A stretch of 64,000 nt of DNA from Luteibacter sp. (GCF_009912395.1 NZ_WNDO01000001.1:186001-250000); one strand, 5' to 3'; positions 1 through 9,762 are shown, counted from the first letter of the stretch. Notes: generated by a model from the sequence alone, not told the origin. Translations and numbers: made by a program.

Positions 1-223
1 CGAAGACTGGAAGGCTTCGCCAGGCGAAGGTGACCTTTTGGCCAGCTTCGATGGCACTTATGTCGACCGTGACTGGCGCCCCCGCCGCCTTGGCCCTCGC
101 ACTGGGTTCCCACGACTTGATGAAGGGGACGACTGCCGCTATCACCCCTGCACCGCCCACGACAGCTGTCGTCACGGTCAGGAAGCGACGGCGGCCGTGA
201 TCGACGACTTCTTCGTTCGCCAT
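1..223 (-). CDS. petA: Ubiquinol-cytochrome c reductase iron-sulfur (Rieske) subunit, C-terminus cut by window edge
   Basis: Partial gene read leftwards from an ATG at 221-223, with a GGAGAG ribosome site just upstream. The visible protein starts MANEEVVDHGRRRFL and continues with one hydrophobic segment ending near PFIKSW. The twin-arginine RRRFL followed by a membrane anchor is typical of Rieske proteins, which are Tat-exported and carry the 2Fe-2S cluster of the cytochrome bc1 complex on the periplasmic side of the inner membrane. About 74 residues are visible. The cluster-binding CTHLG and CPCHGS motifs lie beyond the window, so the call rests on the N-terminus. The cytochrome b and c1 genes would be expected further left. 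Confidence 0.85.
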   Translation of the reverse strand, partial: MANEEVVDHGRRRFLTVTTAVVGGAGVIAAVVPFIKSWEPSARAKAAGAPVTVDISAIEAGQKVTFAWRSLPVF

Positions 224-492
224 CAGGCTCTCCGGAACTTTGCCATTGAGAATGCGGGCCCCGTTCGCCGGTTTACTCTGGAAATCGGCTTCCGCAAATT
301 CTGGCAGTGTAACGGCAGCATCCGCGACGTACAATAAACTGAACCGTACCTCGCCCATTTGCATGGACGGGGCTGCCAAGTACCCGCCAGGATGCGGAAA
401 ATCGGCGGAGGCCGTGCGTCCCGACGTGCGCTCCCGCCACCGGCCACCTCGCCATCGGGCAAGGCGACGACGACAGGATCCCCCGTTCTTAG

Positions 493-1668
493 ATGAAACA
501 CGCCGCCCGCACGCTCGCCTTCGTCGCCCGCTTCGTCGTGCTCGGCCTTGCCGTCGCATTCGTGGTCGGCCTGCTCTGGCCGCGTGCCGGTTCGCTGTTG
601 CGCCAGCGCCTGTCCGGCGCCGAAACCACCCAGACCACGGAGCAGGCGCCCGCCGCCCCGGCCTCGTATGCCGACGCCGTCACCAAGGCCGCGCCCTCGG
701 TGGTCAACATCTACGCGAACAAGCTGGTGACCGAGCAGCCGCGCGAGCTGTACTCAGACCCCGTCCTCCAGCGCATCTTCAGCGTACCCACCGGTCCGGT
801 GCGTACGCGACGCCAGCAGAACCTGGGCTCGGGCGTGATCGTCAGCGACGATGGCTACGTATTGACCAACAACCATGTCATCGCCAACGCCGACGACATC
901 CAGCTGCTGCTCTACGACGGCCGCGTGGCCAAGGCCCGCGTGGTCGGCTCCGACGACGAGACCGACCTGGCCGTGCTCAAGGTCGATGCCGGCAACCTGC
1001 CCGCCATCCATATGACCGACGCCAGCAGCCGCCCCCGCGTCGGCGACGTGGTGCTGGCCATCGGCAACCCCTTCGGTATCGGCCAGACGGTGACCATGGG
1101 CATCGTCAGCGCCATCGGCCGTCAGATCAACCTGTCGAGCCTGGAGAACTTCATCCAGACCGACGCGGCGATCAACTTCGGCAACTCGGGTGGCGCTCTG
1201 GTCAATGCGCACGGCGAACTGGTGGGCATCAACACCTCACTGATCGGCCAGGCGGTTGGGGCCGAGGGCATTGGCTTCGCCATTCCCGTACAGAGCGCAC
1301 GCGATGTGCTGGAGCAGATCGTGAAGACCGGCCATGTCGTCCGTGGCTGGATCGGCGCCGACTACGGCGCGGTGCCCGTCTCGGCCGACAGCGGCCTGCC
1401 CTCCGCCGCGCGCGGCGTGGTGGTCAACGAGGTGTCGCCCGGTGGCCCCGCCGCCATCGGTGGCATCCAGCAGCGCGACGTGCTGCTGAAGATCGGCGAC
1501 GAGGACATCCTCGATCCCTCCGACCTGCGCCGCCATGAGGCCTCGCTCAAGCCGGGCAAGCCGGTGGAAGTTTCGGGATTGCGCTATGGCACGCCGTTCT
1601 CGGTGACGATCACGCCATCGCAGCGGCCGCCCAGCTCGACGCTGCAGGCCTTGCGGCCCAATCCGTAA
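493..1668 (+). CDS. degS: DegS/AlgW-like trypsin-type periplasmic serine protease with PDZ domain
   Basis: This 391-residue S1C protease starts at an ATG with no strong ribosome site. Residues 10-30 form one uncleaved hydrophobic anchor. The catalytic domain shows His128 (NNHVI), Asp158 (ETDLAVL) and Ser232 in GNSGG. One PDZ domain occupies roughly residues 275-375. A single PDZ plus an N-terminal anchor fits DegS/AlgW better than soluble DegP, which has two PDZ domains. In the family, such proteins sense misfolded outer-membrane proteins and cleave an anti-sigma-E factor; that role here is inferred from family. The gene diverges from petA, with 269 bp between the two starts. Confidence 0.85.
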   Translation: MKHAARTLAFVARFVVLGLAVAFVVGLLWPRAGSLLRQRLSGAETTQTTEQAPAAPASYADAVTKAAPSVVNIYANKLVTEQPRELYSDPVLQRIFSVPTGPVRTRRQQNLGSGVIVSDDGYVLTNNHVIANADDIQLLLYDGRVAKARVVGSDDETDLAVLKVDAGNLPAIHMTDASSRPRVGDVVLAIGNPFGIGQTVTMGIVSAIGRQINLSSLENFIQTDAAINFGNSGGALVNAHGELVGINTSLIGQAVGAEGIGFAIPVQSARDVLEQIVKTGHVVRGWIGADYGAVPVSADSGLPSAARGVVVNEVSPGGPAAIGGIQQRDVLLKIGDEDILDPSDLRRHEASLKPGKPVEVSGLRYGTPFSVTITPSQRPPSSTLQALRPNP

Positions 1669-1691
1669 TCCGGGGCTGATCCGCGAGATCC

Positions 1692-1714
1692 ATCGCGCGC
1701 AAGCGCGCTCCTAC
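1692..1714. repeat. REP-like element, single arm (GTAGGAGCGCGC family)
   Basis: One arm of the dispersed palindromic family lies between degS and the convergent transglycosylase gene. On the minus strand its GTAG begins inside the transglycosylase frame and gives that gene its TAG stop at 1711-1713. The second arm seen at most other loci is absent here. Confidence 0.85.
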
Positions 1715-2784
1715 GGGGAGCGCGTTGGCACCAGGTGCCTCAGGCTTTCGCCATAGCGGCGGCGCAGGATGCCCACTCGCTCCACGTAGACCTGGGTTTC
1801 GTCGTAGGGCGGCACGCCGTTGTAGCGCTCCACGGCTTTCGGGCCGGCGTTGTACGCGGCGGCGGCCAGGCGCTCGTTGCCGTTGAAGTTGCGCAGCAGT
1901 AGCGCGAGGTAGCGCGCGCCACCGCGGATGTTCTGGTTCGCGTCGAAGGCATCGAGTACGCCCATGTCGCGGGCCGTACCCGGGATCAGCTGCATCAGGC
2001 CCTGTGCTCCGGCCACCGACAGCGCCCGGGGATTGAAGGCGCTCTCAGCGTGAATCACCGCCCGGAGCAGCGCTTCGTCCACGCCATATTCGATGCTGGC
2101 GGCGCGGACCACGTCGCCATAGGCGGTCAGGTTGAGGCCCACGCTGTTCCAGTCGATCTTCGAGTGGATATCGCAGGCGACGCACGTGGCGATATAGGTG
2201 AAGAGCATCTTGATGCTCTGCCCCTTCGGCGCCCCACCCGGCGGGATGTTGGTGTACTCGACACCGCCGTCCGCGCGGGTGATCCGATACACCGCGCCGC
2301 GTAGCACGCGTGAGCCCTTCTCGGGCTCAGGCGCCGGCCCCGCGGTGAGGTCGGCGGAGGCGGATTCCTGGTACGACCAGCCCCGTTTCGCCGGTGGTAC
2401 GGCCGGTGCCTTCTCGCTGCCGTCGCCCGGATAGGACACCACCGAAGCCGTCACGCCGGCCAGCGAGGCCACCGGTGCGGGCGCGGCCGGCGGCAAGGAC
2501 ACGCTGGCGGCGGCGAGCACCGGCTTGGCGGGCTTCGCCGGTCGCGAGGGCCCGGTGTTGCCGATCTTCTTGCACTCCCGGTAGCCCGCGGCGCTTCCGG
2601 AAAACACCGTCTCGCCCGTGGCACCGATGCAGCGATACAGGGCGCCAGCCGACGCCGGACCAGCCAGCAGCAAGGCCAAAAAGAGGACGCAGACGGCCGC
2701 GACCCTTCGCAGGGCCGGGCGGGAGACACGGAAACGAACACCGGCCCGGCCGGCGCATTCCCCTGGCGACACGTCCTCGGTCAT
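1711..2784 (-). CDS. Lytic transglycosylase with N-terminal DUF4124-like and C-terminal SLT domain
   Basis: About 357 residues from the ATG at 2782-2784; an upstream TTG at 2820 is possible but less likely. A signal or anchor segment (LFLALLLAGPASA) is followed by a DUF4124-like stretch (LYRCIGATGETVFS), a proline/alanine-rich linker, and an SLT domain. The SLT domain has the catalytic-Glu motif HAESAFNP, then GLMQLIPGTA and AAYNAGP. Such enzymes cleave the MurNAc-GlcNAc bond of peptidoglycan in the periplasm, leaving 1,6-anhydro ends. The stop codon lies inside a REP-like element. The gene stands alone, convergent with degS. A role in pilus or secretion-system insertion cannot be told from sequence. 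Confidence 0.85.
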   Translation of the reverse strand: MTEDVSPGECAGRAGVRFRVSRPALRRVAAVCVLFLALLLAGPASAGALYRCIGATGETVFSGSAAGYRECKKIGNTGPSRPAKPAKPVLAAASVSLPPAAPAPVASLAGVTASVVSYPGDGSEKAPAVPPAKRGWSYQESASADLTAGPAPEPEKGSRVLRGAVYRITRADGGVEYTNIPPGGAPKGQSIKMLFTYIATCVACDIHSKIDWNSVGLNLTAYGDVVRAASIEYGVDEALLRAVIHAESAFNPRALSVAGAQGLMQLIPGTARDMGVLDAFDANQNIRGGARYLALLLRNFNGNERLAAAAYNAGPKAVERYNGVPPYDETQVYVERVGILRRRYGESLRHLVPTRSP

Positions 2785-2943
2785 GGCCGCAAGTGTGCCG
2801 GAGCCCCCTGCCCCCGCCAAGGGCCAGGAACGTGACCACCTTCACGCAAGTCATTGATCCATGGCCGCCATCTGGCGATGGGTCGCCCTCCGGCGTAAAC
2901 TACGCGGTTCGGTAATCCCCCACGAAACACGGTATCCAGCCCC

Positions 2944-4293
2944 ATGAGCGGCAAGCTTTTCATCAAGACCCACGGTTGCCAGATGAACGAGTACGACTCG
3001 GCCAAGATGGCCGACGTGCTGCGCGCGTCGCACGGGCTGGAACTGACCCAGGACGAGAACGAGGCCGACGTCATCCTCGTCAACACCTGCTCCATCCGCG
3101 AAAAGGCCCAGGAAAAGGTCTTCAGCCAGTTGGGCAAGTGGCGCGAGCACAAGAAGAACGGCAAGGCCGTGCTGATCGGTGTGGGCGGTTGCGTGGCCTC
3201 GCAGGAAGGCGACGCCATCCTCAAGCGCGCGCCCTATGTCGACCTGGTGTTCGGCCCGCAGACGCTGCATCGCCTGCCGGACATGATCGAAGCCAAGCGC
3301 GCCAGCGGCAAGGCGCAGGTGGACATCAGCTTCCCCGAGATCGAGAAGTTCGACCGCCTGCCGGAACCGCGTGCCGAAGGCCCCACCGCTTTCGTTTCTA
3401 TCATGGAAGGCTGCTCGAAGTACTGCTCGTACTGCGTGGTGCCCTACACCCGCGGCGAGGAAATCAGCCGTCCGTTCGACGACGTGATCGTCGAGGTGGC
3501 CCAGCTCGCCGAACAAGGCGTACGCGAGGTGAACCTGCTCGGCCAGAACGTCAACGCCTACCGTGGCCCGATGCACGACGGCGAGATCGCCGACCTCGCG
3601 GTGCTGATCCACGCCATCGCGCAGATCGACGGCATCGGCCGCATCCGCTTTACCACCTCGCATCCGCTGGAGTTCTCCGATTCGCTGATCGAGGCGTATG
3701 CCAACGTGCCGCAGCTGGCGAACTACCTGCACCTGCCCGTGCAAGCCGGCTCCGATCGCATCCTCTCGGCCATGAAGCGCGGCTACACCGCCATCGAGTT
3801 CAAGCAGAAGATTCGCAAGCTGCGCGCCGCGCGCCCGGATATCTGCATCTCGTCTGACTTCATCGTCGGCTTCCCCGGCGAGACGGACGACGACTTCGAG
3901 AAGACGATGAAGCTCATCAACGACATCGGCTTCGACCAGAGCTTCTCCTTCATCTTCTCCTCGCGCCCCGGCACGCCGGCCGCGAACCTGCCGGATGACA
4001 CCTCCAGCGAGGTCAAGCACGCGCGCCTGTCGCGCCTGCAGGCCACGATCAACGAGAACGCCCGCAAGATCAACGAAGCCATGGTCGGCACCGTGCAGCG
4101 CGTGCTGGTCGAAAAGCCCAGTCGCAAGAATCCCAACGAAATGTCCGGACGCACCGAAAACATGCGCTACGTGAATTTCCCCGGCCATCCACGGATGATC
4201 GGCCAGTTCGTCGATGTGGTGATCACCGAGGCGATGACCAATTCCCTGCGCGGCCGCGTCCGCCTCGACGACGAGGTCGCGCTCGCCTCGTGA
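2944..4293 (+). CDS. miaB: tRNA-2-methylthio-N6-dimethylallyladenosine synthase
   Basis: This 449-residue radical SAM methylthiotransferase adds a methylthio group to N6-isopentenyladenosine-37 of tRNAs reading U-starting codons. The N-terminal UPF0004 domain carries cysteines 12, 49 and 83 for the auxiliary 4Fe-4S cluster. The radical SAM cluster motif is CSKYCSYC with Cys157, 161 and 164. A C-terminal TRAM domain lies near residues 375-445. Length matches the family. The TGA at 4291-4293 overlaps the GTG of the next gene, so miaB heads the miaB-ybeZ-ybeY unit. Confidence 0.97.
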   Translation: MSGKLFIKTHGCQMNEYDSAKMADVLRASHGLELTQDENEADVILVNTCSIREKAQEKVFSQLGKWREHKKNGKAVLIGVGGCVASQEGDAILKRAPYVDLVFGPQTLHRLPDMIEAKRASGKAQVDISFPEIEKFDRLPEPRAEGPTAFVSIMEGCSKYCSYCVVPYTRGEEISRPFDDVIVEVAQLAEQGVREVNLLGQNVNAYRGPMHDGEIADLAVLIHAIAQIDGIGRIRFTTSHPLEFSDSLIEAYANVPQLANYLHLPVQAGSDRILSAMKRGYTAIEFKQKIRKLRAARPDICISSDFIVGFPGETDDDFEKTMKLINDIGFDQSFSFIFSSRPGTPAANLPDDTSSEVKHARLSRLQATINENARKINEAMVGTVQRVLVEKPSRKNPNEMSGRTENMRYVNFPGHPRMIGQFVDVVITEAMTNSLRGRVRLDDEVALAS

Positions 4294-5279
4294 ATGCCAT
4301 GAGCCAGCTTTCCCAGCGTGACTTCGCCCTCGATCCCGAGGACAACACCCGCCTCGCCAACCTCTGCGGACCGCTCGACGAGCACATCCGCCAGATCGAG
4401 CTGCGCCTGGGCATCGAGATCGACCATCGCGGCAACCTGTTCCGCGTGATCGGCGACGAGCCCTCGGCCAAGGCCGGCGAGCGCGTCTTGCAGGCTCTCT
4501 ACGCGGCCACCGAGACCGAAACCCTCAACGGCCAGGCGATCAATCTGCGCCTGGCCGACTCCGGCATCGACGCCCTGAACGAACAGGCGGCCGAGTCGGC
4601 GCAGGAAGTCGTCATCAAGGTGAAGCGTGGCGTGATCAAGGGCCGCGGCCCCAATCAGGCCCGCTACCTGCACGCCATCACCAGCCACGACATCAACTTC
4701 GGCGTGGGCCCGGCCGGCACCGGCAAAACCTACCTCGCCGTCGCCAGCGCCATCGAGGCGCTGGAAGCCAACCGCGTGCAGCGCGTGCTGCTCGTGCGTC
4801 CGGCCGTGGAAGCGGGCGAGAAACTCGGCTTCCTGCCCGGCGACCTCAGCCAGAAGATCGACCCCTACCTGCGCCCGCTGTACGACGCGCTGTACGAGAT
4901 GGTCGGCTTCGAGAAGGTGGCCAAGCTCATCGAGCGCAACGTGATCGAGATCGCGCCGCTGGCCTACATGCGCGGCCGCACGCTCAACGACTCGTACGTG
5001 ATCCTCGACGAGGCGCAGAACACCACGGTCGAACAGATGAAGATGTTCCTGACCCGCATCGGCTTCGGCTCGGTGGCAGTGATCACCGGCGACGTCTCCC
5101 AGGTCGACCTGCCCCGCAACGTGCGGTCGGGCCTGCGCCACGCCATCGAGGTGCTGCGCGGCGTCGACGGCATCAGCTTCACCTTCTTCACCTCCCGCGA
5201 CGTGGTCCGCCATCCGCTGGTGGCGAAGATCGTCCGCGCCTACGAGGCCTTCGAGCAGAAGCAGGACGAGGCCCCGTGA
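4290..5279 (+). CDS. ybeZ: PhoH-family ATPase YbeZ
   Basis: A 329-residue PhoH-like P-loop protein. It starts at a GTG overlapping the miaB stop; an in-frame ATG three codons on (4299) is an alternative. Walker A is GPAGTGKT at 140-147, and the Walker B region reads [10 protein letters not shown]. The family partners with YbeY in ribosome quality control and rRNA maturation. Adjacency to ybeY and ybeX is the classic arrangement. Its stop overlaps the ybeY start, so translation of the three genes is probably coupled. Confidence 0.95.
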   Translation: MNAMSQLSQRDFALDPEDNTRLANLCGPLDEHIRQIELRLGIEIDHRGNLFRVIGDEPSAKAGERVLQALYAATETETLNGQAINLRLADSGIDALNEQAAESAQEVVIKVKRGVIKGRGPNQARYLHAITSHDINFGVGPAGTGKTYLAVASAIEALEANRVQRVLLVRPAVEAGEKLGFLPGDLSQKIDPYLRPLYDALYEMVGFEKVAKLIERNVIEIAPLAYMRGRTLNDSYVILDEAQNTTVEQMKMFLTRIGFGSVAVITGDVSQVDLPRNVRSGLRHAIEVLRGVDGISFTFFTSRDVVRHPLVAKIVRAYEAFEQKQDEAP

Positions 5280-5743
5280 GCAAGGTCGACGTCGCCCTGG
5301 GCTATGCCGTGGTCTCCCGCAAGGGCATCCCGGCCCCGGCCAGCTTCCGTCGCTGGGTCGAGGTGGCCCTCAAGGGGGCCAAGCGACGCAAGGCCAGCGA
5401 GGTGTCCATCCGCATCGTCGAGGCCGACGAGGGCCAGGCGCTGAACCTTCAGTACCGGGGCCGCGACTACGCCACCAACGTGCTCTCCTTCCCCGTCGAC
5501 CTGCCGCCCGGCGTCGACCTGCCCCTGCTGGGCGACCTGGTGATCTGCGCCCCCGTGGTCACCCGCGAGGCCGCCGAGCAGGGCAAGAAGGCCGCCGACC
5601 ACTGGGCCCACCTCACCATCCACGGCACCCTGCACCTGCTGGGCTTCGACCACATCGAGGACGCCGAGGCCGAGGAAATGGAAGCCCTGGAGACCCGCAT
5701 CCTGGCCGGCCTGGGCATCGCCGATCCCTACGAGGTCCTGTAG
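5276..5743 (+). CDS. ybeY: Endoribonuclease YbeY (rRNA maturation factor)
   Basis: A 155-residue metal-dependent single-strand endoribonuclease used in 16S rRNA 3'-end processing and late 70S quality control. The metal-binding H3xH5xH motif is [11 protein letters not shown] with His116, His120 and His126. The GTG start overlaps the ybeZ TGA. The stop codon (TAG, 5741-5743) is the TAG of a REP-like element beginning at 5739, so the last codons directly abut repeat DNA. The C-terminus otherwise has normal length. Confidence 0.96.
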   Translation: MSKVDVALGYAVVSRKGIPAPASFRRWVEVALKGAKRRKASEVSIRIVEADEGQALNLQYRGRDYATNVLSFPVDLPPGVDLPLLGDLVICAPVVTREAAEQGKKAADHWAHLTIHGTLHLLGFDHIEDAEAEEMEALETRILAGLGIADPYEVL

Positions 5744-5807
5744 GAGCGCGCTTGCGCGCGATGGGGGCTAGCCGCAACCTGGCATCGCGCGCAAGCGCGC
5801 TCCTACA
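5739..5807. repeat. REP-like palindromic element, inverted pair
   Basis: Two inverted arms of the TGTAGGAGCGCGCTTGCG family lie between ybeY and ybeX, separated by about 20 bp. The left arm supplies the ybeY stop codon. The element could fold as a long hairpin and uncouple ybeX from the upstream genes. Confidence 0.9.
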
Positions 5808-5916
5808 ACAGTCCGGTCCAGGCCGAGCCCCGTCCCCATCAGGTTCGGCCCTGAACCGTCACACGAATTCCAGTAGACTGACCCTTCCGCCCATCTGGGC
5901 CGAACATCAAAGAGTA

Positions 5917-6771
5917 ATGAACGAGGACCCTGGTAGTACCAACGGCCCGGCCCACCGATCGTGGTGGGATCGACTGGGCCACATGTTTTCCGGCGAGCCG
6001 CGCAACCGCGATGAACTGATCGAGGAACTGCGTACCGCCCAGGCCAACGGCCTGATGTCCAACGACACCCTGACCATGGTCGAGGGTGCGATCAAGGTCA
6101 CCGAACTCAGCGTCGACGATGTCATGGTGCCCCGGGCCCAGATCGTCAGCCTTCCCGCCGACGCGCCCCTCGCCGACATCCTCGCCACCGTGGTCGAATC
6201 CGGCCATTCGCGCTTCCCCGTGCACGGCGAAGACAAGGACGAAGTCCTCGGCATCCTGCTCGCCAAGGACCTGCTCAAGTACTTCGGCCAGAGCGACGGC
6301 TTCGACCTTCGCGGGCTGCTGCGTCCGGCGGTGCTGATCCCCGAATCCATGCGCCTGAACGTGCTGCTGGCGGAGTTCCGCCTCACGCGCAACCACATGG
6401 CGCTGGTGGTGGACGAGTACGGCGGCGTCGCCGGCCTGATCACCATCGAGGACGTCCTGGAGCAGATCGTCGGCGAGATCGACGATGAGCACGATGACGA
6501 GGAAGATCCGGTGCTGGTCGAGGCCTTGGCCGAGGAAGGCGCTTTTTTGGTCAGCGCGCTCACGCCCATCGCCGACTTCAACGAGATCGCCGGTTCGCAT
6601 TTCTCCGACGAGGAATTCGATACGATTGGCGGCATGGTCACCTCCGAATTCGGCCACCTGCCGACGGCGGGCGAAGAAATCTCGGTCGGTGGTTTCCTGT
6701 TCCGCGTCACGCAGGCAGACGACCGTCGCGTGCAGGCCTTCCACGTCACCCGTGTCGGCGAAGTATCCTGA
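5917..6771 (+). CDS. ybeX: CorC/YbeX family CBS-domain protein
   Basis: About 284 residues from the ATG at 5917 (MNEDPGSTNG). The reading frame is open further left, but that stretch runs through the REP element and is not family-like. Two CBS domains cover roughly residues 60-190 (DVMVPRAQIV, then DEYGGVAGLITIEDVLEQIVGEI), followed by a C-terminal CorC/HlyC transporter-associated domain. There are no membrane segments, as in YbeX/CorC. The family has been linked to Mg/Co efflux and, more recently, to ribosome metabolism with YbeZ/YbeY. The lnt gene that often follows ybeX is not here. Confidence 0.92.
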   Translation: MNEDPGSTNGPAHRSWWDRLGHMFSGEPRNRDELIEELRTAQANGLMSNDTLTMVEGAIKVTELSVDDVMVPRAQIVSLPADAPLADILATVVESGHSRFPVHGEDKDEVLGILLAKDLLKYFGQSDGFDLRGLLRPAVLIPESMRLNVLLAEFRLTRNHMALVVDEYGGVAGLITIEDVLEQIVGEIDDEHDDEEDPVLVEALAEEGAFLVSALTPIADFNEIAGSHFSDEEFDTIGGMVTSEFGHLPTAGEEISVGGFLFRVTQADDRRVQAFHVTRVGEVS

Positions 6772-6871
6772 CCGACACCCTCGGGCCCTGCCTTTCGCGC
6801 TACGCGACAGGGCCCGAACCGAGACCCTGTCGCGCACATGGCGCGCCCCCACAACGGACGTCGCACGCTCC

Positions 6872-8080
6872 ATGCGCTTTGCCCTGATCCTGCTTCTCGC
6901 CCTGTGTATCGCGCCGCTCGCCCGTGCCGGCGTCGTCGACGCCCCGGCGAGCGACATCGACATCTCGCTGATGACCTACGGTCCCGGCGACATCTACTGG
7001 GAGCGCTTCGGCCACGACGCACTGGAAGTGCGCGACCGCGTGAGCGGACAGGCCATCGCCTTCAACTACGGCGTGTTCGATTTCGACCAGGATGGCTTCA
7101 TCCTCAATTTCGCGCGCGGCATCATGGCGTATCGCATGGATGCCGAGCCCACCGAATCCGATGTGTCGTTCTACTCCGGCGAAGGTCGCTACGTGCGTCG
7201 CCAACACCTCGCGCTGAGCGACGAACAGAAGGACCGCCTGCGCCGCTTCCTCATCTGGAACGTGCAGCCGCAGAACGCCGGCTACAACTACGATTATTAC
7301 CTCGACAACTGCACCACCCGCGTGCGCAACGCGCTCGACGATGCGCTCGACGGTGCATTGGGCAAGCAGCTTCGCGAGCGGCCCGGCGGCATGACCTACC
7401 GCGAGCAGACCGCACGACTGATGAGCAACCAGCCCTGGCTGATGCTCGGCATGGATCTGGGCCTGGGCCCTTTCGCCGACCAGCCGATGACCGCATGGAA
7501 GGAAGCCTTCCTGCCCATGGTTCTAGAAGAGGAAATCCGCCAGGTGCGGATCGGCAGTGGTGCCGACGAGCGCCCGCTCGTGGCCGACGAATCCACGCTG
7601 GCCCCGAGCCGGCTGGACGCGCCTCCCGAACAGGCGCCCGACCTGCGCTGGCCGCTGCTGCTCGCCGGTATCGTGCTCGCCCTACCGCTGGCGCTGCCCG
7701 TGTTCAGCCGGCATCGCGTCGCGCGCGGCGTCTTCGTGGCCGTCGGCACGCTCTACACCCTGTTCGTCGGACTTGCCGGCCTCATGATGATCGGCCTGTG
7801 GACGCTGACGCTGCATCGCTCGGCATGGGGCAACTTCAACATCCTCGCCTACCAGCCGCTGGCCTTCCTGCTGATTCCGGCCATCTGGAAGCTACGCAGG
7901 GCCGGTCGACCGATGGGGCGTTTCGCCCCACGCATCGCCGGGGTGTCCTTCGCGGCGTGCGTCATCGCGCTGTTGCTGCATCTGTGGCCTGATTTTCCGC
8001 AACGGAACATGCCCTGGATCCTGTTCGCCCTGCCGTGCTGGACCGCGCTCTTCGCCACGTTCTGCCGCCGCCACGACTGA
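6872..8080 (+). CDS. DUF4105 / Lnb N-terminal periplasmic domain membrane protein
   Basis: About 402 residues starting at MRFALILLLAL. A cleavable-type signal peptide ends near ARA-G. A periplasmic domain follows (residues 25-260) with the family features MTYGPGDIYWERFGH and YDYYLDNCTTRVRNAL, where the NCTTR cysteine is conserved in this group. The last 130 residues contain three or four hydrophobic segments. Its function is not established; the domain has been noted in proteins with papain-like or hydrolase character. It sits alone between ybeX and corA, with a gap of about 100 bp to ybeX. Confidence 0.8.
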   Translation: MRFALILLLALCIAPLARAGVVDAPASDIDISLMTYGPGDIYWERFGHDALEVRDRVSGQAIAFNYGVFDFDQDGFILNFARGIMAYRMDAEPTESDVSFYSGEGRYVRRQHLALSDEQKDRLRRFLIWNVQPQNAGYNYDYYLDNCTTRVRNALDDALDGALGKQLRERPGGMTYREQTARLMSNQPWLMLGMDLGLGPFADQPMTAWKEAFLPMVLEEEIRQVRIGSGADERPLVADESTLAPSRLDAPPEQAPDLRWPLLLAGIVLALPLALPVFSRHRVARGVFVAVGTLYTLFVGLAGLMMIGLWTLTLHRSAWGNFNILAYQPLAFLLIPAIWKLRRAGRPMGRFAPRIAGVSFAACVIALLLHLWPDFPQRNMPWILFALPCWTALFATFCRRHD

Positions 8081-8214
8081 ACGCGTGACGCGATGATGGC
8101 GGGGCCGCTTGGGCGCCCCGTACATTGCCGCGTCACGTACGTCACGGCATCATGGCCGTCATGGCACCCTTACCGCTCCTTCCCGAACCCTCACCCAGCC
8201 AAGCGCAGGGTGGC

Positions 8215-9183
8215 ATGATCGTCAACTGCGTGGCCTACAAGGCCGACGGCAAGCGCATCGGCGACATCACGCTGGACGCGATCAGCGACGTGCTGAAGGA
8301 GCCGGACACCTTCGTCTGGGTCGGCCTGCACGAGCCCGACGAGGCGCTGCTGATGAAGTTGCAGGAGGAATTCGACCTGCACGATCTTGCGATCGAGGAT
8401 GCCCAGCACGCTCACCAGCGCACCAAGATCGAGGTCTACGGCGACTCCCTGTTCATTGTGGCTCAGACCGCCCAGCTGGTCGGCGGCAACATCGCCTTCG
8501 GCGAAACCCAGATCTTCGTTGGCCGCCGCTACTTCGTGACGGTGCGCCACGGCGCCTCCCTGTCCTACGCCCCGGCACGCCGCAGCTGCGAGCAGTCGCC
8601 CGAATTGTTGAGCCTGGGCCCGAGCTACGCGCTCTACGCCGTACTCGATTTCATCGTGGACAATTTCCTACCCATCGTGCGCGACTTCCGGCAAGAACTG
8701 CACGAACTCGAAAACGACATCTTCGCCGAGACCTACAACCGCAACACCATCAAACGCCTCTACGACATGCAGCGCGAGTTGATGACGCTACGCCTCGCGG
8801 TGGTGCCGCTACAAGACATCGTGGCCCAGCTCGTGCGCCTGCATCCGCACCTGATCCACGACGAGCTTCGCGCGTATTTCCGCGACATCTACGACCACGT
8901 GTTCCGCGTCAACGAATCCATTTCCGCCATGCGCGAAATGCTCGGCGCCGCCATCAGCGTCAATCTTTCGCTAGTCACATTCGGCCAGAACGAAGTGATG
9001 AAGAAGCTCGCCGGCTGGGCCGCGATGCTCGCCGCCCCCACGCTCATCACGAGCTGGTACGGCATGAACTTCTCGCACATGCCCGAATTGGAAAAACCCT
9101 GGGCCTACCCCACCATCATCTGCGTGGTCGCCTGCATCGTGGCCGGCATCTTCGTCGCACTAAAGAAAAACCGCTGGTTCTAA
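8215..9183 (+). CDS. corA: CorA-family magnesium/divalent cation channel
   Basis: About 322 residues when started at MIVNCVAYK, which has AGGGTGG just upstream; in-frame ATGs at 8152 and 8161 would add 18-21 residues. The long cytoplasmic alpha/beta and helical domain is followed by two C-terminal transmembrane helices. The signature GMN (283-285, YGMNF) lies at the end of the first helix, and the protein ends in a short basic tail (KKNRWF). CorA proteins form homopentameric Mg2+ channels in the inner membrane. The gene is monocistronic and ends where a repeat-rich gap begins. Confidence 0.93.
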   Translation: MIVNCVAYKADGKRIGDITLDAISDVLKEPDTFVWVGLHEPDEALLMKLQEEFDLHDLAIEDAQHAHQRTKIEVYGDSLFIVAQTAQLVGGNIAFGETQIFVGRRYFVTVRHGASLSYAPARRSCEQSPELLSLGPSYALYAVLDFIVDNFLPIVRDFRQELHELENDIFAETYNRNTIKRLYDMQRELMTLRLAVVPLQDIVAQLVRLHPHLIHDELRAYFRDIYDHVFRVNESISAMREMLGAAISVNLSLVTFGQNEVMKKLAGWAAMLAAPTLITSWYGMNFSHMPELEKPWAYPTIICVVACIVAGIFVALKKNRWF

Positions 9184-9277
9184 CACCTCGTCGTTCCTGC
9201 GCAAACCACACGCCACCCACCGTCGTTCCTGGGAACGCAGATACCGTGTCATTCTTTCTCAGGCAACCGCAATGACT

Positions 9278-9410
9278 AGACCAAGCGGTCGATCGGCCGG
9301 TGCGACACACCACTCGCGATAGCCAGACGCTTCGCCGTAGGCACCGACCGTCGCCGGTACCCACCGCATCGGTTCACCAGCAACGCGATAACACTTCATC
9401 GGATCGTGTG
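9278..9410 (+). repeat. Composite repeat, copy A (inverted copy at 17658-17822)
   Basis: About 133 bp match the reverse complement of 17658-17822 nearly base for base at both ends. Shared landmarks include CACTCGCGATAGCCAGACGC and CCCACCGCATCGGTTCAC. The copy at 17.7 kb carries an additional inserted palindromic piece of roughly 35-50 bp. The two copies face each other across the RHS/dihydroxyacetone kinase block. Confidence 0.8.
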
Positions 9411-9417
9411 CACCGCT

Positions 9418-9447
9418 CGTCGTTCCTGCGTACGCAGGAACCCAGCG
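9418..9447. repeat. Short REP-2 repeat (TCGTTCCTGCGTACGCAGGAAC)
   Basis: The core is an imperfect palindrome, TTCCTGCG-TA-CGCAGGAA, followed by CCCAGCGCC. Related copies occur at 9529-9553, 17561-17582, 38367-38394 and 38475-38503, all in intergenic DNA. Confidence 0.75.
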
Positions 9448-9528
9448 CCCCAGTTCACCAGCACCACGACACCGCTTCATCGGCTTTTACGTAGGTAACA
9501 TCCTCGCGACAACCCACTGCATCGCGCA

Positions 9529-9553
9529 AGATTCCTGCTTACGCAGGAACGAC
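9529..9553. repeat. Short REP-2 repeat, opposite orientation
   Basis: ATTCCTGCTTACGCAGGAACGACGG forms an inverted match to the copy at 9418-9447, so the two may pair as a larger hairpin. It lies in non-coding DNA. Confidence 0.7.
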
Positions 9554-9696
9554 GGAATACGCAACTCCCGGTAGCCAACCACGCACGGGACTACAGACAT
9601 TCCGTAAACGATCTGATAGCTTGCTCGCATCGCCAGCGGAGTGGATGCAAAGACGCAGCACTGGCGATCATCGCTCACTCGATGAGTGAGAAGCGC

Positions 9697-9728
9697 GGAG
9701 GGATCCGGGGTGCAACCCGAACCCCTCC
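9697..9728 (+). other. GC-rich hairpin in intergenic DNA
   Basis: GGAGGG at 9697 pairs with CCCTCC ending at 9728, with an inner CGGG/CCCG stem. There is no T tract, so it is not a standard intrinsic terminator. Its role is unknown. Confidence 0.4.
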
Positions 9729-9762
9729 ACTAACTAACCCCTGTACGACCAGAGGTATAGCT

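Noticed and set aside
240-1538. Alternative frame over the DegS-like gene (432 codons)
   Set aside because: Arg/Pro/Ala-rich off-frame translation; the protease frame carries the catalytic triad and PDZ domain.
2851-4188. Open frame of 445 codons opposite miaB
   Set aside because: Antisense to an intact miaB with all cluster cysteines.
5752-5916. N-terminal extension of YbeX back to 5752
   Set aside because: The extension is translated from the REP element and lacks similarity to CorC proteins. The ATG at 5917 fits family length.
9259-9480. Frames through the composite repeats (RWVPAYAGTT and SFLRTQEPSA type peptides)
   Set aside because: These peptides recur because the DNA repeats recur; they are translations of intergenic repeats, not genes.
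9697-9728. Intrinsic terminator of corA
   Set aside because: The hairpin is 500 bp past the corA stop and lacks a T tract.
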